A stretch of 64,000 nt of DNA. Origin: Demequina mangrovi. Lineage in GTDB: Bacteria > Actinomycetota > Actinomycetes > Actinomycetales > Demequinaceae. Below, piece by piece: positions 25,488 to 35,663 of this stretch. Position 1 is the first letter of the stretch, and each line of letters begins with the position of its first letter. Where the stretch lies: the NCBI RefSeq assembly GCF_000759715.1, contig NZ_BBLU01000003.1:182298-246297 (forward strand), given 5' to 3'. A model generated the notes under the pieces. It saw nothing but the letters and a program-made list of their open reading frames with translations. It ran no database searches and was not told the DNA's origin. The translations under genes and the position numbers were made by a program.

Positions 25488-26504
25488 TCAGACCTTCGCC
25501 GTGATGGGGTCGGTGAGCGCGGGGATGACGGCCTCGCCGTAGACGCGGAGGGTCTCCTCCTTGTTGTCGTGCTGGAGGTAGCCCGCGAACTGCGTCATGC
25601 CCGCCTCGCGGAGCTGCTCGAGCTTCGCGATGTGGTCCTCGGCGGTGCCGAGCACGCAGAAGCGGTCGACGATCTCGTCGGGCACGAACTCGGTGTGCGA
25701 GTTCCCCGCGCGCCCGTGCTCGTTGTAGTCGTAGCCCTCGCGGCCCTTGATGTAGTCGGACAGCGCGGTCGGGATCGCGCCCGAGTCGCCGTAGCGGCCC
25801 ACGATGTCCGCGACGTGGTTGCCGACCATCCCGCCGAACCAGCGGCACTGCTCGCGCATGTGCTCCCAGTCGTCGCCGATGTACATGGGCGCCGAGACGC
25901 AGAAGGTGAGGCTCTCGGGGTCGCGGCCGACGTTCTCCGCGGCCTTCTTCACCTCGGCGATCATCCAGCGCGCGATGTCGACGTCCGCGAGCTGGAGGAT
26001 GAAGCCGTCGCCCACCTCGCCCGCGGCCTTGAGCGCGAGCGGCCCGTAGGCGGCGACCCACACCTCGAGCGACGAGGTCCGCGCCCACGGGAACTGCAGC
26101 ATCGCGCCCTTGTACTCGACGGGCCGGCAGTTCGCGAGCTCGCGGATCACGTGCACGGACTCGCGCATCTCGCGCACCGTGACGGGCTTGCCGTTGGTGA
26201 CGCGCACCGCGGAGTCGCCGCGGCCCATGCCGCACACCGTGCGGTTGCCGTACATCTCGTTGAGCGTCGCGAACACCGATGCGGTCACGGTCCAGTCGCG
26301 CGTCGCCGGGTTGGTGACGAAGGGACCGACCTTGATGCGGTCGGTCTGCGCGAGGATCGCGCTGTAGATGACGTACGGCTCCTGCCACAGCAGGTGCGAG
26401 TCGAAGGTCCACGCGTAGCCGAACCCGTGCTCCTCGGCCAGCTTGGCGAGCGCGATGGTGCGCTGAGCGGGCGGGTTGGTCTGAAGAACGACCCCGAAGT
26501 CCAT
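25488..26504 (-). CDS. LLM-class (F420/FMN) oxidoreductase of the dihydropyrimidinase-associated family
   Basis: This is a 338-residue luciferase-like TIM-barrel oxidoreductase. The N-terminus MDFGVVLQTNPPAQRTI and the block TVCGMGRGDSAVRVTNGKP match, from memory, the CPS_4043-type family annotated as F420-dependent and usually found next to dihydropyrimidinase. It lies 11 bases after hydA in the same operon with GAGGAGG upstream. F420 biosynthesis genes lie 4 kb away. Its likely job is a redox step on a pyrimidine or hydantoin ring. The actual cofactor and substrate are inferred. Confidence 0.83.
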   Translation of the reverse strand: MDFGVVLQTNPPAQRTIALAKLAEEHGFGYAWTFDSHLLWQEPYVIYSAILAQTDRIKVGPFVTNPATRDWTVTASVFATLNEMYGNRTVCGMGRGDSAVRVTNGKPVTVREMRESVHVIRELANCRPVEYKGAMLQFPWARTSSLEVWVAAYGPLALKAAGEVGDGFILQLADVDIARWMIAEVKKAAENVGRDPESLTFCVSAPMYIGDDWEHMREQCRWFGGMVGNHVADIVGRYGDSGAIPTALSDYIKGREGYDYNEHGRAGNSHTEFVPDEIVDRFCVLGTAEDHIAKLEQLREAGMTQFAGYLQHDNKEETLRVYGEAVIPALTDPITAKV

Positions 26505-26515
26505 GTCGAGCCTCC

Positions 26516-27952
26516 TCAGATCAGGTACTGCGACAGGCCGCGCTTGAGGAACTGCCCATGGCCCTTGACGCCGTGGAACGTGTCGTCCTCCACGAGCACG
26601 CGGCCGCGGGAGATGACCGTGTCGACCTTGCCGTCGATCTCGTAGCCCTCCCAGGCGGAGTGGTCCATGTTCATGTGGTGCTTCCCGTCGATGCCGATCG
26701 ACGTGTGGCCGTTCGGGTCGTAGACGACGATGTCGGCGTCTGCTCCGGGCTGGATCACGCCCTTCTTGCCGTACATGCCGAACATGCGCGCGGGCGTGGT
26801 CGAGGTGAGCTCGACCCAGCGCTCGAGGGTGATCTGGCCGGTCACGACGCCCTGGTACATGAGGTCCATGCGGTGCTCGACGGAGCCGATGCCGTTGGGG
26901 ATCTTGCGGAAGTCGCCCAGGCCGAGCTCCTTCTGGTCCTTCATGCAGAAGGGGCAGTGGTCCGTGGAGACCATCTGGAGGTCATTGGTGCGCAGCGCCT
27001 GCCACATGTGGTCCTGGTGCCCCTCGGCGCGCGAGCGCACCGGGGTCGAGCACACGTACTTGGCACCCTCGAACTCGCCCCACTCCTCGCTGGTCGCGCC
27101 GAGCTGCTCCTCGAGCGACATGTAGAGGTACTGCGGGCAGGTCTCGCCGAAGACGTTCTTGCCGTTGTCACGCGCCGTCGCGAGCTGCGCGACGGCCTGC
27201 TTGGCGGAGACGTGCACCACGTAGAGCGGGGCGCCGGTGATGTCGGAGAGCATGATCGCGCGGTGCGTCGCCTCCTCCTCGGCCTGCCAGACGCGGGCGA
27301 CACCGTGGTAGTACGGCGAGGTCTTGCCCTGCTTCACCAGCTGCTCGGCGATCACGTCGATGACGGGGCCGTTCTCCGCGTGCATCATCGTGAGCAGGCC
27401 GTTGTCCGCCGCGACCTGCATGGCCTTGAGGATCTGCGCGTCGTCGGCGTAGAAGACGCCGGGGTACGCCATGAACATCTTGTAGCTGGTGATGCCCTCG
27501 TCGATGAGCCACGGCAGCGCGGCCAGCGAGTCGTCGTCCACGCCGCCGACGATCTGGTGGAAGCCGTAGTCGACGTGGCAGTTGCCGGCGGCGAGCTCGT
27601 GCCAGGCCGCGAGGCCGTCCTGCACCTTGGCGCCGTAGGTCTGTACGGCGAAGTCGACGATCGACGTGGTGCCGCCCCAGGCGGCCGCCGCGGTGCCGGT
27701 CTCGAACGTGTCGGAGGCCGCCGTGCCGCCGAAGGGCAGCTGCATGTGCGTGTGGGCGTCGATGCCGCCGGGGATGACGTACTTGCCGGTGGCGTCGATG
27801 ACGCGGTCGACCGTGCTCGGCAGGTCGTGGCCCAGCGAGGTCGAGCCGGGCTGGAGCACCGCGACGATGGTCTCGCCGTCGACGAGCACGTCCGCGAGCA
27901 CCCGCCCCGTGGCCGAGACGACGGTGCCGCCCTTGATCAGCGTGGTGGTCAT
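26516..27952 (-). CDS. hydA: Dihydropyrimidinase / D-hydantoinase
   Basis: This amidohydrolase opens dihydrouracil, dihydrothymine or hydantoin rings to N-carbamoyl amino acids. The 478-residue protein has all metal-site residues: H67 and H69 in GGIDAHTHM, the lysine to be carboxylated K158 in GITSYKMF, H191 in MHAENG, H247 in VVHVSA, and D331 in STDHCPF. GGGAGG precedes the ATG. It is the second gene of the operon, after the nitrilase that should act on its product. Confidence 0.93.
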   Translation of the reverse strand: MTTTLIKGGTVVSATGRVLADVLVDGETIVAVLQPGSTSLGHDLPSTVDRVIDATGKYVIPGGIDAHTHMQLPFGGTAASDTFETGTAAAAWGGTTSIVDFAVQTYGAKVQDGLAAWHELAAGNCHVDYGFHQIVGGVDDDSLAALPWLIDEGITSYKMFMAYPGVFYADDAQILKAMQVAADNGLLTMMHAENGPVIDVIAEQLVKQGKTSPYYHGVARVWQAEEEATHRAIMLSDITGAPLYVVHVSAKQAVAQLATARDNGKNVFGETCPQYLYMSLEEQLGATSEEWGEFEGAKYVCSTPVRSRAEGHQDHMWQALRTNDLQMVSTDHCPFCMKDQKELGLGDFRKIPNGIGSVEHRMDLMYQGVVTGQITLERWVELTSTTPARMFGMYGKKGVIQPGADADIVVYDPNGHTSIGIDGKHHMNMDHSAWEGYEIDGKVDTVISRGRVLVEDDTFHGVKGHGQFLKRGLSQYLI

Positions 27953-27965
27953 GATGCTGCCTCCC

Positions 27966-28814
27966 TTACGGCGCCGTGATCTCGTCGTACGTGTCGGGGC
28001 GACGGTCGCGGTAGAACTGCCAGTCGTCGCGCATCTCCTGGACCAGGCCCAGGTCGAGGTCGCGGATGAGGATCTCCTCGACCTCTCCCGAGCCGAGCTC
28101 GCCCACGTAGTTGCCGCGCGGGTCGACGATCTGCGAGGTGCCGTAGAAGTTCACGGCCTCGTCGCCGTACTCGTTGTCCTCGAGCCCCACGCGGTTGGGG
28201 GCGAGCACGAAGTAACCGTTGGCGACGGCGGCGGCGGGCTGCTCGATCTCCCACAGGCGGTTGCTCAGCCCCGGCTTGGTCGCGTTGGGGTTGAAGGCGA
28301 GGTGGGCGCCGTTGAGGCCCAGCTCGCGCCACGCCTCGGGGAAGTGGCGGTCGTAGCAGATGATGACGCCGACCTTGCCGACCGCGGTGTCGAACACCGG
28401 GTAGCCCATGTTGCCGGGACGGAAGTAGAACTTCTCCCAGAACTTCTCGACGTGCGGGATGTGGTTCTTGCGGTACTTGCCCACGATGGTGCCGTCCGCA
28501 TCCACGACCACGGCGGTGTTGTAGTAGACGCCGGTCTGCTCCTCCTCGTAGATGGGGAGGACCATCACCATGGACAGCTCCTTCGCGAGCGCGGCGAAGC
28601 GCTGGACGATGGGCCCGTCGGCCGGCTCGGCGAAGCGGTAGTACTTCTTGTCCTGGGTGATGCCGAAGTAGGGGCCGTAGAACAGCTCCTGGAAGCAGAT
28701 GACCTGCGCGCCCTGCGCCGCCGCGGTCCTCGCGAACTGCTCGTGCTTGTCGAGCATCGACTCCTTGTCGCCCGTCCACGTGGTCTGCGTGATGGCCGCT
28801 CTGATCACCGTCAT
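27966..28814 (-). CDS. Nitrilase-family N-carbamoyl hydrolase (beta-ureidopropionase type)
   Basis: This carbon-nitrogen hydrolase of 282 residues has the catalytic triad visible: E43 in FQELFYGPYF, K116 in KYRKNHIPH, and C153 in VIICYDRHFPEAW. These surroundings are those of beta-ureidopropionase and N-carbamoylputrescine amidase. With dihydropyrimidinase next to it, hydrolysis of N-carbamoyl-beta-alanine to beta-alanine, CO2 and ammonia is the likely reaction. First gene of the operon, ATG at 28814 with GAGGAGA upstream. It diverges from a MocR regulator. Confidence 0.9.
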   Translation of the reverse strand: MTVIRAAITQTTWTGDKESMLDKHEQFARTAAAQGAQVICFQELFYGPYFGITQDKKYYRFAEPADGPIVQRFAALAKELSMVMVLPIYEEEQTGVYYNTAVVVDADGTIVGKYRKNHIPHVEKFWEKFYFRPGNMGYPVFDTAVGKVGVIICYDRHFPEAWRELGLNGAHLAFNPNATKPGLSNRLWEIEQPAAAVANGYFVLAPNRVGLEDNEYGDEAVNFYGTSQIVDPRGNYVGELGSGEVEEILIRDLDLGLVQEMRDDWQFYRDRRPDTYDEITAP

Positions 28815-28851
28815 GTCGTCTCCTCGAGGTCTTCCCCGTCCGATGCAGTGA

Positions 28852-28900
28852 CTGTTACTGTCGCGATTGAACATTTCCCTTGGGTTACCTGCAGTAACAG
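28852..28900. promoter_or_regulatory. GTTAC operator array between the catabolic operon and its MocR regulator
   Basis: CTGTTACTG (28852-28860) and CAGTAACAG (28892-28900) are perfect complements whose starts are 40 bp apart. Between them GTTAC at 28884-28888 pairs with GTAAC at 28894-28898. Three GTTAC-type half sites in the divergent promoter suit the paired-site binding of MocR dimers. The operator is inferred from position and symmetry. Confidence 0.65.
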
Positions 28901-28941
28901 GTGCATTAACGCTCGGGAGAAGTCGGGACAAAGGAGGGCGA

Positions 28942-30339
28942 GTGGAGCTGATCGAGCGTCTGGCGGGCCAGATCGAGGAGCCGAGCCCGCAGGGGATCGC
29001 CTCCGCACTGTCCATGCTCATCCGCACGGGAGAGGTCGCCCCGCGCACGCGCCTGCCCACCGTGAGGGACGTCGCGAAGCGGCTCGAGGTGAGCCCCGGG
29101 ACCGTGAGCGCGGCCTGGCACGGGCTCGTCGATGCGGGCCTCATCGAGGCCCGCGGACGCGCGGGCTCGTACGTGCTCGAGCCGCCGACGCCGTGGCTCA
29201 CGCCCCGCTCGGGCCACCTGGCCGAGGTCGCCGCCGCCACCCCGCCGGGCGTCGAGCGGCTCGAGCTCGCGCTGGGCATCCCCGATCCGCTGCTGCTGCC
29301 CGACATCACCGCGGCCCTCGAGCGCGTCGCGCCGGCCCGCGCCGCCGTCGCGTCGTACCTCCAGCCGCCGCTGCTGCCCGAGCTCGAGGCGCCGCTGCGG
29401 GCACTGTGGCCCGCGCCGGTGCAGGCGCTCACCGTGATCGACGGGGTCATGGACGGCATCGAGCGTGCCCTCCGCTCGGTCGCGCGCTTCGGCGACCGCA
29501 TCATCGTCGAGACCCCGACGTTCCCGATGCTGCTCGACCTGCTCGACCACCTCCATCTCATGGCCGTGCCCGCGCGCATGGACGCGCACGGCATGGTGCC
29601 CGCGAGCCTCGAGGCCGCGCTCGCCTCGCGGCCCGCCGCCGTGATCCTGCAGCCGCGCGCGCAGAACCCCACCGGCGTCTCCATGACCGCCGCGCGGGCC
29701 GACGAGCTCGCGGCGGTGCTCGGACGCCACCGCTACGGCCGCGACGCCGTCATCATCGAGGACGACCACACCGGGCTGGTCTCCGCGGCGCAGCCCGTGA
29801 GCCTCGGCGCGTGGCTCCCGCAGCGCACCCTGCGCGTCGCGGGCTTCTCCAAGTCGCACGGCCCCGACCTGCGCATCGCCGCCCTGGGCGGGCCCGCGAG
29901 CGCGATCGAACGCATCGTCGGCTACCGCGTCCTGGGACCCGGCTGGACCTCCCGGCTGCTCCAGGCGATCCTCCACGACCTGCTCACCAGCCGCGCGTCC
30001 GTGCACGCCGTCGACCGCGCCCGCCACGCGTACTTCATCCGCCAGCGCGAGCTCGCGGCGTGCCTCACCGGCGCCGGCGTCGACGTCCCGCTCGCGGACG
30101 GGCTCAACGCGTGGGTGCCCGTCGCGGACGAGCATGCCGCTCGCATCACGCTCGCCGCGCACGGGATCAACGTGAGCCGCGGCAGCACGTTCGTGGTGCC
30201 CGCCGCGGTCGACGCCGACACCCGCGGACCGCATACCGGTGACCACATCCGGGTGAGCGTGGGCGGGCTGCGCGAGTCCATCCCGACGGTCGCGGCCGCG
30301 ATCGCCGCCGCGGCATCCGGGCGCGAAACATCGGGGTAA
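28942..30339 (+). CDS. MocR/GabR-type transcription regulator with aminotransferase-like domain
   Basis: This is a 465-residue regulator. Residues about 5-75 form a GntR winged helix (TRLPTVRDVAKRLEVSPGTV). From about 95 onward there is a fold type I aminotransferase domain, with the probable PLP lysine in GFSKSHGPDLR. Such proteins sense amino compounds through PLP; beta-alanine, the expected pathway product, is a plausible ligand. I chose the GTG at 28942 because AAGGAGG lies just upstream. A longer reading from 28867 lacks a site and would run through the operator array. Confidence 0.87.
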   Translation: MELIERLAGQIEEPSPQGIASALSMLIRTGEVAPRTRLPTVRDVAKRLEVSPGTVSAAWHGLVDAGLIEARGRAGSYVLEPPTPWLTPRSGHLAEVAAATPPGVERLELALGIPDPLLLPDITAALERVAPARAAVASYLQPPLLPELEAPLRALWPAPVQALTVIDGVMDGIERALRSVARFGDRIIVETPTFPMLLDLLDHLHLMAVPARMDAHGMVPASLEAALASRPAAVILQPRAQNPTGVSMTAARADELAAVLGRHRYGRDAVIIEDDHTGLVSAAQPVSLGAWLPQRTLRVAGFSKSHGPDLRIAALGGPASAIERIVGYRVLGPGWTSRLLQAILHDLLTSRASVHAVDRARHAYFIRQRELAACLTGAGVDVPLADGLNAWVPVADEHAARITLAAHGINVSRGSTFVVPAAVDADTRGPHTGDHIRVSVGGLRESIPTVAAAIAAAASGRETSG

Positions 30340-30350
30340 CCGCCGGTGAC

Positions 30351-30356
30351 TAGCCT
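30351..30356 (+). promoter_or_regulatory. -10 box for the F420-0 transporter/cofD operon
   Basis: TAGCCT matches the TAnnnT -10 pattern and lies 12 bases after the MocR stop codon. Transcription would start near 30363 and give a GC-rich leader of about 75 bases before the GGAGG of the first gene. No -35 box is clear. Confidence 0.5.
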
Positions 30357-30440
30357 GCATCCACGCCCCGGGGCGCCGTCCCCGACGGCCGCCGGCGCGC
30401 CGGACCGCACGTCTCGCCGGCCCCTGCCTCCGGAGGTTCC

Positions 30441-31427
30441 ATGACCGCGCTCGCCGCCAAGGCCGCCGTCCTCGCGAGCGTGCTCGGGCTCGCCGCGTGC
30501 GCGCAGTCCGACACGCTCCCGCTCCCGACCCCGGCGCCTACCGTCTCCACGGTCGCGGTCGACAACTGCGGGTTCCTGGTCGAGACCGCCGGCACACCCG
30601 AGCGCATCGTCACCGTGAAGTCGACCACTACCGAGCTGCTCATCGAGCTCGGGCTGACCGACCGCATCGTCGGCGCGGCCTTCCTCGACGGCCCCCTCGA
30701 GCCGCCGTACACGCCGCTCGACTCCGATGTCCCGGCGCTCTCCGACTTCCTGCCCGGCCAGGAGGCGACGCTCGCCCTCGAGCCCGACGCCGTGGTCGCG
30801 GGCTGGGAGTCCAACTTCGCGGCGGACGGGGTCGGGGAGCGCGAGGACCTGGTCGCGCGCGGGATCCTCACCTACGTCGCGCCGTCGGCCTGCAAGGAGC
30901 CCGGCTACCAGCCCGATCCGATGACCTTCGACCTGCTGTGGCAGCAGATCGAGGAGGCGGGAGAGGTGTTCGGCGCGACCGAGGCCGCCGCGGAGCTGGT
31001 CGCGCGTCTGCAGGAGGACCTCGCGGACGTCGAGGCCGACGAGCGCGGGCTCACCGCGCTCTGGTACAGCTCCGGCACGGACTCGCCGTACGTAGGAGCG
31101 GGCATCGGCGCGCCGCAGATGATGATGGACGCCGCGGGCCTCGCCAACGTGTTCGCCGACGTGCACGACACGTGGAGCGCCGTGACCTGGGAGGCCGTGG
31201 TCGAGGCGGACCCGGACGTGATCGTGCTGGTCGACGCCTCGTGGAACACCGCCGAGGACAAGATCACGATGCTCGAGGACAACCCCGCCACCGCCGCGCT
31301 CAGCGCGGTTCGCGACGGCGCCTACCTCGTCGTGCCCTTCGCCGGCGGCGAGGCCGGGGTGCGCAACGTCGAGACCGTCGCGTCGCTCGTCGCGCAGCTC
31401 GAGACGGCGGTGCCGGAACCGTCATGA
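30441..31427 (+). CDS. Putative F420-0 ABC transporter, substrate-binding lipoprotein
   Basis: This is an FecB/BtuF-type periplasmic binding protein of 328 residues. A lipobox (LGLAAC) is followed by the domain start PERIVTVKSTTTELLIELGL. Later blocks are LEPDAVVAGW and ADPDVIVLVDASW. Database families place this type of transporter beside F420 genes and call it an F420-0 importer by context only. Here it starts an operon ending in cofD, which fits. GGAGG lies 4-5 bases before the ATG. A cobalamin or siderophore ligand cannot be excluded. Confidence 0.82.
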   Translation: MTALAAKAAVLASVLGLAACAQSDTLPLPTPAPTVSTVAVDNCGFLVETAGTPERIVTVKSTTTELLIELGLTDRIVGAAFLDGPLEPPYTPLDSDVPALSDFLPGQEATLALEPDAVVAGWESNFAADGVGEREDLVARGILTYVAPSACKEPGYQPDPMTFDLLWQQIEEAGEVFGATEAAAELVARLQEDLADVEADERGLTALWYSSGTDSPYVGAGIGAPQMMMDAAGLANVFADVHDTWSAVTWEAVVEADPDVIVLVDASWNTAEDKITMLEDNPATAALSAVRDGAYLVVPFAGGEAGVRNVETVASLVAQLETAVPEPS

Positions 31428-32451
31428 CCGCCGGCCCGGACCGACGCGCCCGCGTCCTCACCGCCGTGCTCGCGGGGGTGCTGGTCGCGTCGCTCGCGGT
31501 CGCGGTCACCATCGGCGTGGCCGGGCTCAGCGTCGGGGAGGTCTGGCGGATCCTCGGGAGCCACCTCACGGGGAGCGCGACGGCCGGCACCGAGGACGCG
31601 ATCGTGTGGTCGATCCGCGCGCCGCGGGTCCTCACGGCGGCGCTGGTGGGCGCGGGGCTCGCCGCGTCCGGTGTGGTGATGCAGGGGCTCACCCGCAACC
31701 CGCTCGCGGACCCGTACCTGCTGGGGCTGTCCTCGGGCGCGTCGCTCGGGGCGGTCGGCGTGCTGCTGCTCGGGATCGGGTCCGCTCTCGCGCTGTCCTT
31801 CGCGCTGCCGCTCGCGGCCTTCCTGGGGGCGCTCCTCGCGCTCGGCGCGGCGCTCGGGATCGCGCGCCTCGCGGGGAGCCTCAGCCCGACCATCGTGGTG
31901 CTCGCCGGCATCGCGGTGTCCCAGCTGCTCGCGGCCTGCACGTCCCTGGTCATCGTCGTCACCGCGAAGGGCGACGCGTACCGGCAGGTGCTGTCGTGGC
32001 TGCTCGGCTCGCTCGCGGGGTCGACATGGACCACGGTCGCGATCGCCGCGATCGCCCTCGCGCTCGTGTACCCGTTGCTGCGTCTCCACGCGGCCCCGCT
32101 CGACGCCCTCGCGCTGGGCGACGCCGCCGCGGAGGCGCTCGGGATCTCGACGCGCGGGATCCGGCTCACGCTCTTCGTCGCGGTGGCGCTCCTCACGGGA
32201 GCGATGGTGTCGACCAGCGGCGCGATCGGCTTCGTGGGACTCATCATCCCGCACCTGGTCCGCGGGCTCGTGGGTGGCCTGCACCGGCACGTGCTGCCCG
32301 CCGCCGCGATCGGCGGCGCGCTGTTCCTGCTGTGGGCTGACACGCTCGCCCGCACCGTGCTCGACCCGCGCGAGATCCCGGTCGGCATCGTCACCGCGCT
32401 GGTCGGCGTGCCGGTCTTCGTGGTGGTGCTGCGCCATGCGAGGGGGACCGC

Positions 32452-32461
<10 letters not shown>
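31424..32461 (+). CDS. Putative F420-0 ABC transporter permease
   Basis: This is a FecCD/BtuC-type permease of 345 residues with about ten helices. Family blocks are RAPRVLTAALVGAGLAASG, MQGLTRNPLADPYLLGLSSGA, and TSGAIGFVGLIIPHLVR. The ATG overlaps the stop of the binding-protein gene (ATGA), and the end overlaps the ATPase start by 10 bases. The channel should work as a homodimer. Substrate by context only. Confidence 0.88.
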
Positions 32462-33266
<805 letters not shown>

Positions 33267-33270
<4 letters not shown>

Positions 33271-34241
33271 CCGTCCCGCTGCGCATCGTCGCCCTGTCCG
33301 GGGGCGTGGGAGGCGCGCGCTTCCTGCGCGGGCTGCTCGCGTGGGGCGAGGCCTCCGGCACGGCGCTCGAGGTCACCGTGATCGCGAACACCGGCGACGA
33401 CATGCGTCTCCACGGCCTCCAGATCTGCCCCGACATGGACACGGTGATGTACACGCTCGGCGGCGCGATCCACGAGGACCAGGGCTGGGGACGCGCCGAC
33501 GAGCGCTTCACCGTCGCCGAGGAGCTACGCCCCTACGGCGTCGGCTGGGAGTGGTTCACGCTCGGCGACCGCGACATCGCGACGCACCTCGCGCGGACCT
33601 CGCTGCTCGCGTCCGGGCTGCCGCTGTCCGCGGCGACCGCGCGGCTGTGCGCGCGCTGGGACCTCCCCGTGGCGCTGCTGCCCATGAGCGACCAGCCCGT
33701 CGAGACCCACGTCGAGCTCGCCTCGGGCGAGACGGTGCACTTCGAGGAGTGGTGGGTGCGCACGCGCGCCGCCGAGCCCGCCCGGCGCTTCGTGCAGGTC
33801 GGCGTGGACGATGCGACCCCGGCGCCCGGCGTCCTCGAGGCGATCGGGGCGGCCGACGCGATCCTGCTGCCGCCCTCGAACCCCGTGGTGTCCGTCGGGA
33901 CCATCCTGGGCGTGCCGGGCATCGCCGACGCGCTCCGTGCGACCCCTGCCCGCCTCGTGGGCGTCTCGCCGATCATCGGCGGCGCGGCCGTGCGCGGGAT
34001 GGCGGAGACATGCCTCGCGACGCTCGGGGTCCCCGCGACGGCCGCCGGGGTCGCGCTCGACTACCGCGCGCGCTTCGGGCTGCTCGACGGCTGGCTCGTC
34101 GACGATGCCGACGCCGCCGCGGTGCCGGAGGTCCAGGCGGCGGGCATCGACGCGCTCGCCCGGCCGCTGTGGATGTCCGATCTCGGCGCGACCGCGGCGA
34201 TCGCGGGCGCCGCCGTGGAGCTGGCGCTCACACGGAGCTGA
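33267..34241 (+). CDS. cofD: 2-phospho-L-lactate (PEP) transferase, F420-0 synthesis
   Basis: CofD/FbiA joins the phospho-lactyl or phosphoenolpyruvyl moiety to FO, giving (dehydro)F420-0. The 324-residue protein has the family motifs ALSGGVGGARFLRGL at the start, VIANTGDDMRLHGLQICPD, and ILLPPSNPVVSVGTILGVPG. GGAGG lies before the ATG, which overlaps the ATPase stop. It converges with cofC and the two coding regions overlap by 14 bases, so opposing transcription may interfere. Confidence 0.95.
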
Positions 34242-34857
34242 CGGCGGACATGACTCCCAGCGCGGCGGCGGTGTGCGGGCCCACGCCCAGGGTCAGCGCC
34301 CGCTCGACGTCGGCCTCCGTGTCGACGTCGGCGCGCACACGGATCGAGGCGTCGAGGTCCGCGCAGCCCGCGCGCAGGTGGCGCTTGAGCGACGACGGGC
34401 CGAAGCTCGCCGGGAGGCGTCCCACCGACGCGGTGAGGACGGTGCTGCCCTCGCCCTCGGCGTCGCCCACCACGCCGCGCGAGTGGAGCGCGGCCTCCTC
34501 GAGCACCTCGCCGAGGTCCTCGGGACGCAGCGACGGCAGGTCGCCGAGCACCACCGCGACCGGACCGGTCACCAGCGCCGCAGCGTGCGCGACCGCACGG
34601 TTGAGTCCCGTCCCGGCGGGCTGACGGATCACCTGCACCTCCGAGGCGGAGCGTCCGAGGTGCTCGGGGCCGAGGTCGGAGACGCCCGGCACCACGAGCA
34701 CGCGGTCGACCCCCGGCGCGGCGACCACCGACGCGAGGGTGTCCGCGCCGAACGCGATCGCGAGCGCCGCGCGGGGCGCGCCGCGCACGGTGTCGGGCAG
34801 GCGCGACTTCGCGCGGGCTCCGCCCTTGACGGGCACGATGACGGTCCAGCCGGTCAT
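34228..34857 (-). CDS. cofC: 2-phospho-L-lactate/PEP guanylyltransferase
   Basis: CofC/FbiD makes the GTP-activated donor used by CofD. The 209-residue nucleotidyltransferase has [15 protein letters not shown] at the start, [12 protein letters not shown], and [14 protein letters not shown] with the metal-binding Asp. The ATG overlaps the cofE stop (ATGA). It is on the opposite strand to cofD and overlaps its 3' end by 14 bases. Confidence 0.93.
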   Translation of the reverse strand: MTGWTVIVPVKGGARAKSRLPDTVRGAPRAALAIAFGADTLASVVAAPGVDRVLVVPGVSDLGPEHLGRSASEVQVIRQPAGTGLNRAVAHAAALVTGPVAVVLGDLPSLRPEDLGEVLEEAALHSRGVVGDAEGEGSTVLTASVGRLPASFGPSSLKRHLRAGCADLDASIRVRADVDTEADVERALTLGVGPHTAAALGVMSAVSSV

Positions 34858-35657
34858 CGCCTGGTCTCCCGCGCATCGTCCGCGAGCAGGTCGGCCATGC
34901 GCATGCCCGCGGCGTGGCCCTCCTCGAAGGCCTCGTCCGAGCCGAGCCGGAACATGTCGCTCTCCGCGCAGCGCACCAGCGAGGCCACGCCGGGACCGGG
35001 CTCGTCGAGCAGGACGTCGAGCCCGCGGACCACGGCGACGGGCGTGCCGCCGACCTTGCTCTTCACCAGGTCGGCTGCGGACGCGATCTCATCGACCAGC
35101 GCCGTGACCGACACGGTGAGCTCCCGGCCATGCGCGTCGACGTCCCCGCGGTGGTCGTCGACCGCCTTGACGTACGCGGCGCCGATCGCGAGGTCCGTCT
35201 GCGCGCTGCGCCACGGGCGCCCGAAGGTGTCCGTCACCACCACGCCGAGCCGCACCCCGGTCCGCTCGCGGAGCCCGCGCGCGAGCGCCGCGGCCGAGGC
35301 GTCGGGGTCGACGGGGAGGAGCAGCACGTGCCCCTCGGGGACGTTCGAGGCGTCGACCCCGGCCGCCGCCATGACGAACCCGTGCCGCGTCTCGACGATG
35401 CGCGTGACCCCGCCGTCGGCGCGCGGGCGGCTCGCGACCACCCGTCGCGCCTCCTCGGTGATCGCCTGCTCGCGGTTCTCCGCCGCGACCAGCCGTCCCT
35501 CGGCCTTGGAGACGATCTTGCTGGCGACCACGAGGACGTCGCCGTCGACCAGGACGTCGCCGGAGCGCTCGAGCGCCTCGGAGATCAGCGCGACCAGGTC
35601 GTCGCCCGGGCCCACCTCGCCGATCCCGTCGACGGCCCACACGCTCATCCCGCGCAT
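34854..35657 (-). CDS. cofE: Coenzyme F420-0:L-glutamate ligase, stand-alone CofE
   Basis: CofE adds the glutamate tail of F420. The 267-residue protein has the ligase motifs [32 protein letters not shown], and [15 protein letters not shown]. In many actinobacteria the matching protein FbiB is about 450 residues and carries a C-terminal FMN domain that reduces dehydro-F420-0. That domain is absent here, and the reading frame ends cleanly at an overlap with cofC. The ATG at 35657 lies in GGACGATGC; a second ATG at 35648 is possible. Confidence 0.93.
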   Translation of the reverse strand: MRGMSVWAVDGIGEVGPGDDLVALISEALERSGDVLVDGDVLVVASKIVSKAEGRLVAAENREQAITEEARRVVASRPRADGGVTRIVETRHGFVMAAAGVDASNVPEGHVLLLPVDPDASAAALARGLRERTGVRLGVVVTDTFGRPWRSAQTDLAIGAAYVKAVDDHRGDVDAHGRELTVSVTALVDEIASAADLVKSKVGGTPVAVVRGLDVLLDEPGPGVASLVRCAESDMFRLGSDEAFEEGHAAGMRMADLLADDARETRR

Positions 35658-35663
35658 CGTCCG

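Noticed and set aside
26558..27979. 473-codon plus-strand ORF opposite dihydropyrimidinase
   Set aside because: Shadow frame with no motifs; the minus-strand gene has every catalytic residue.
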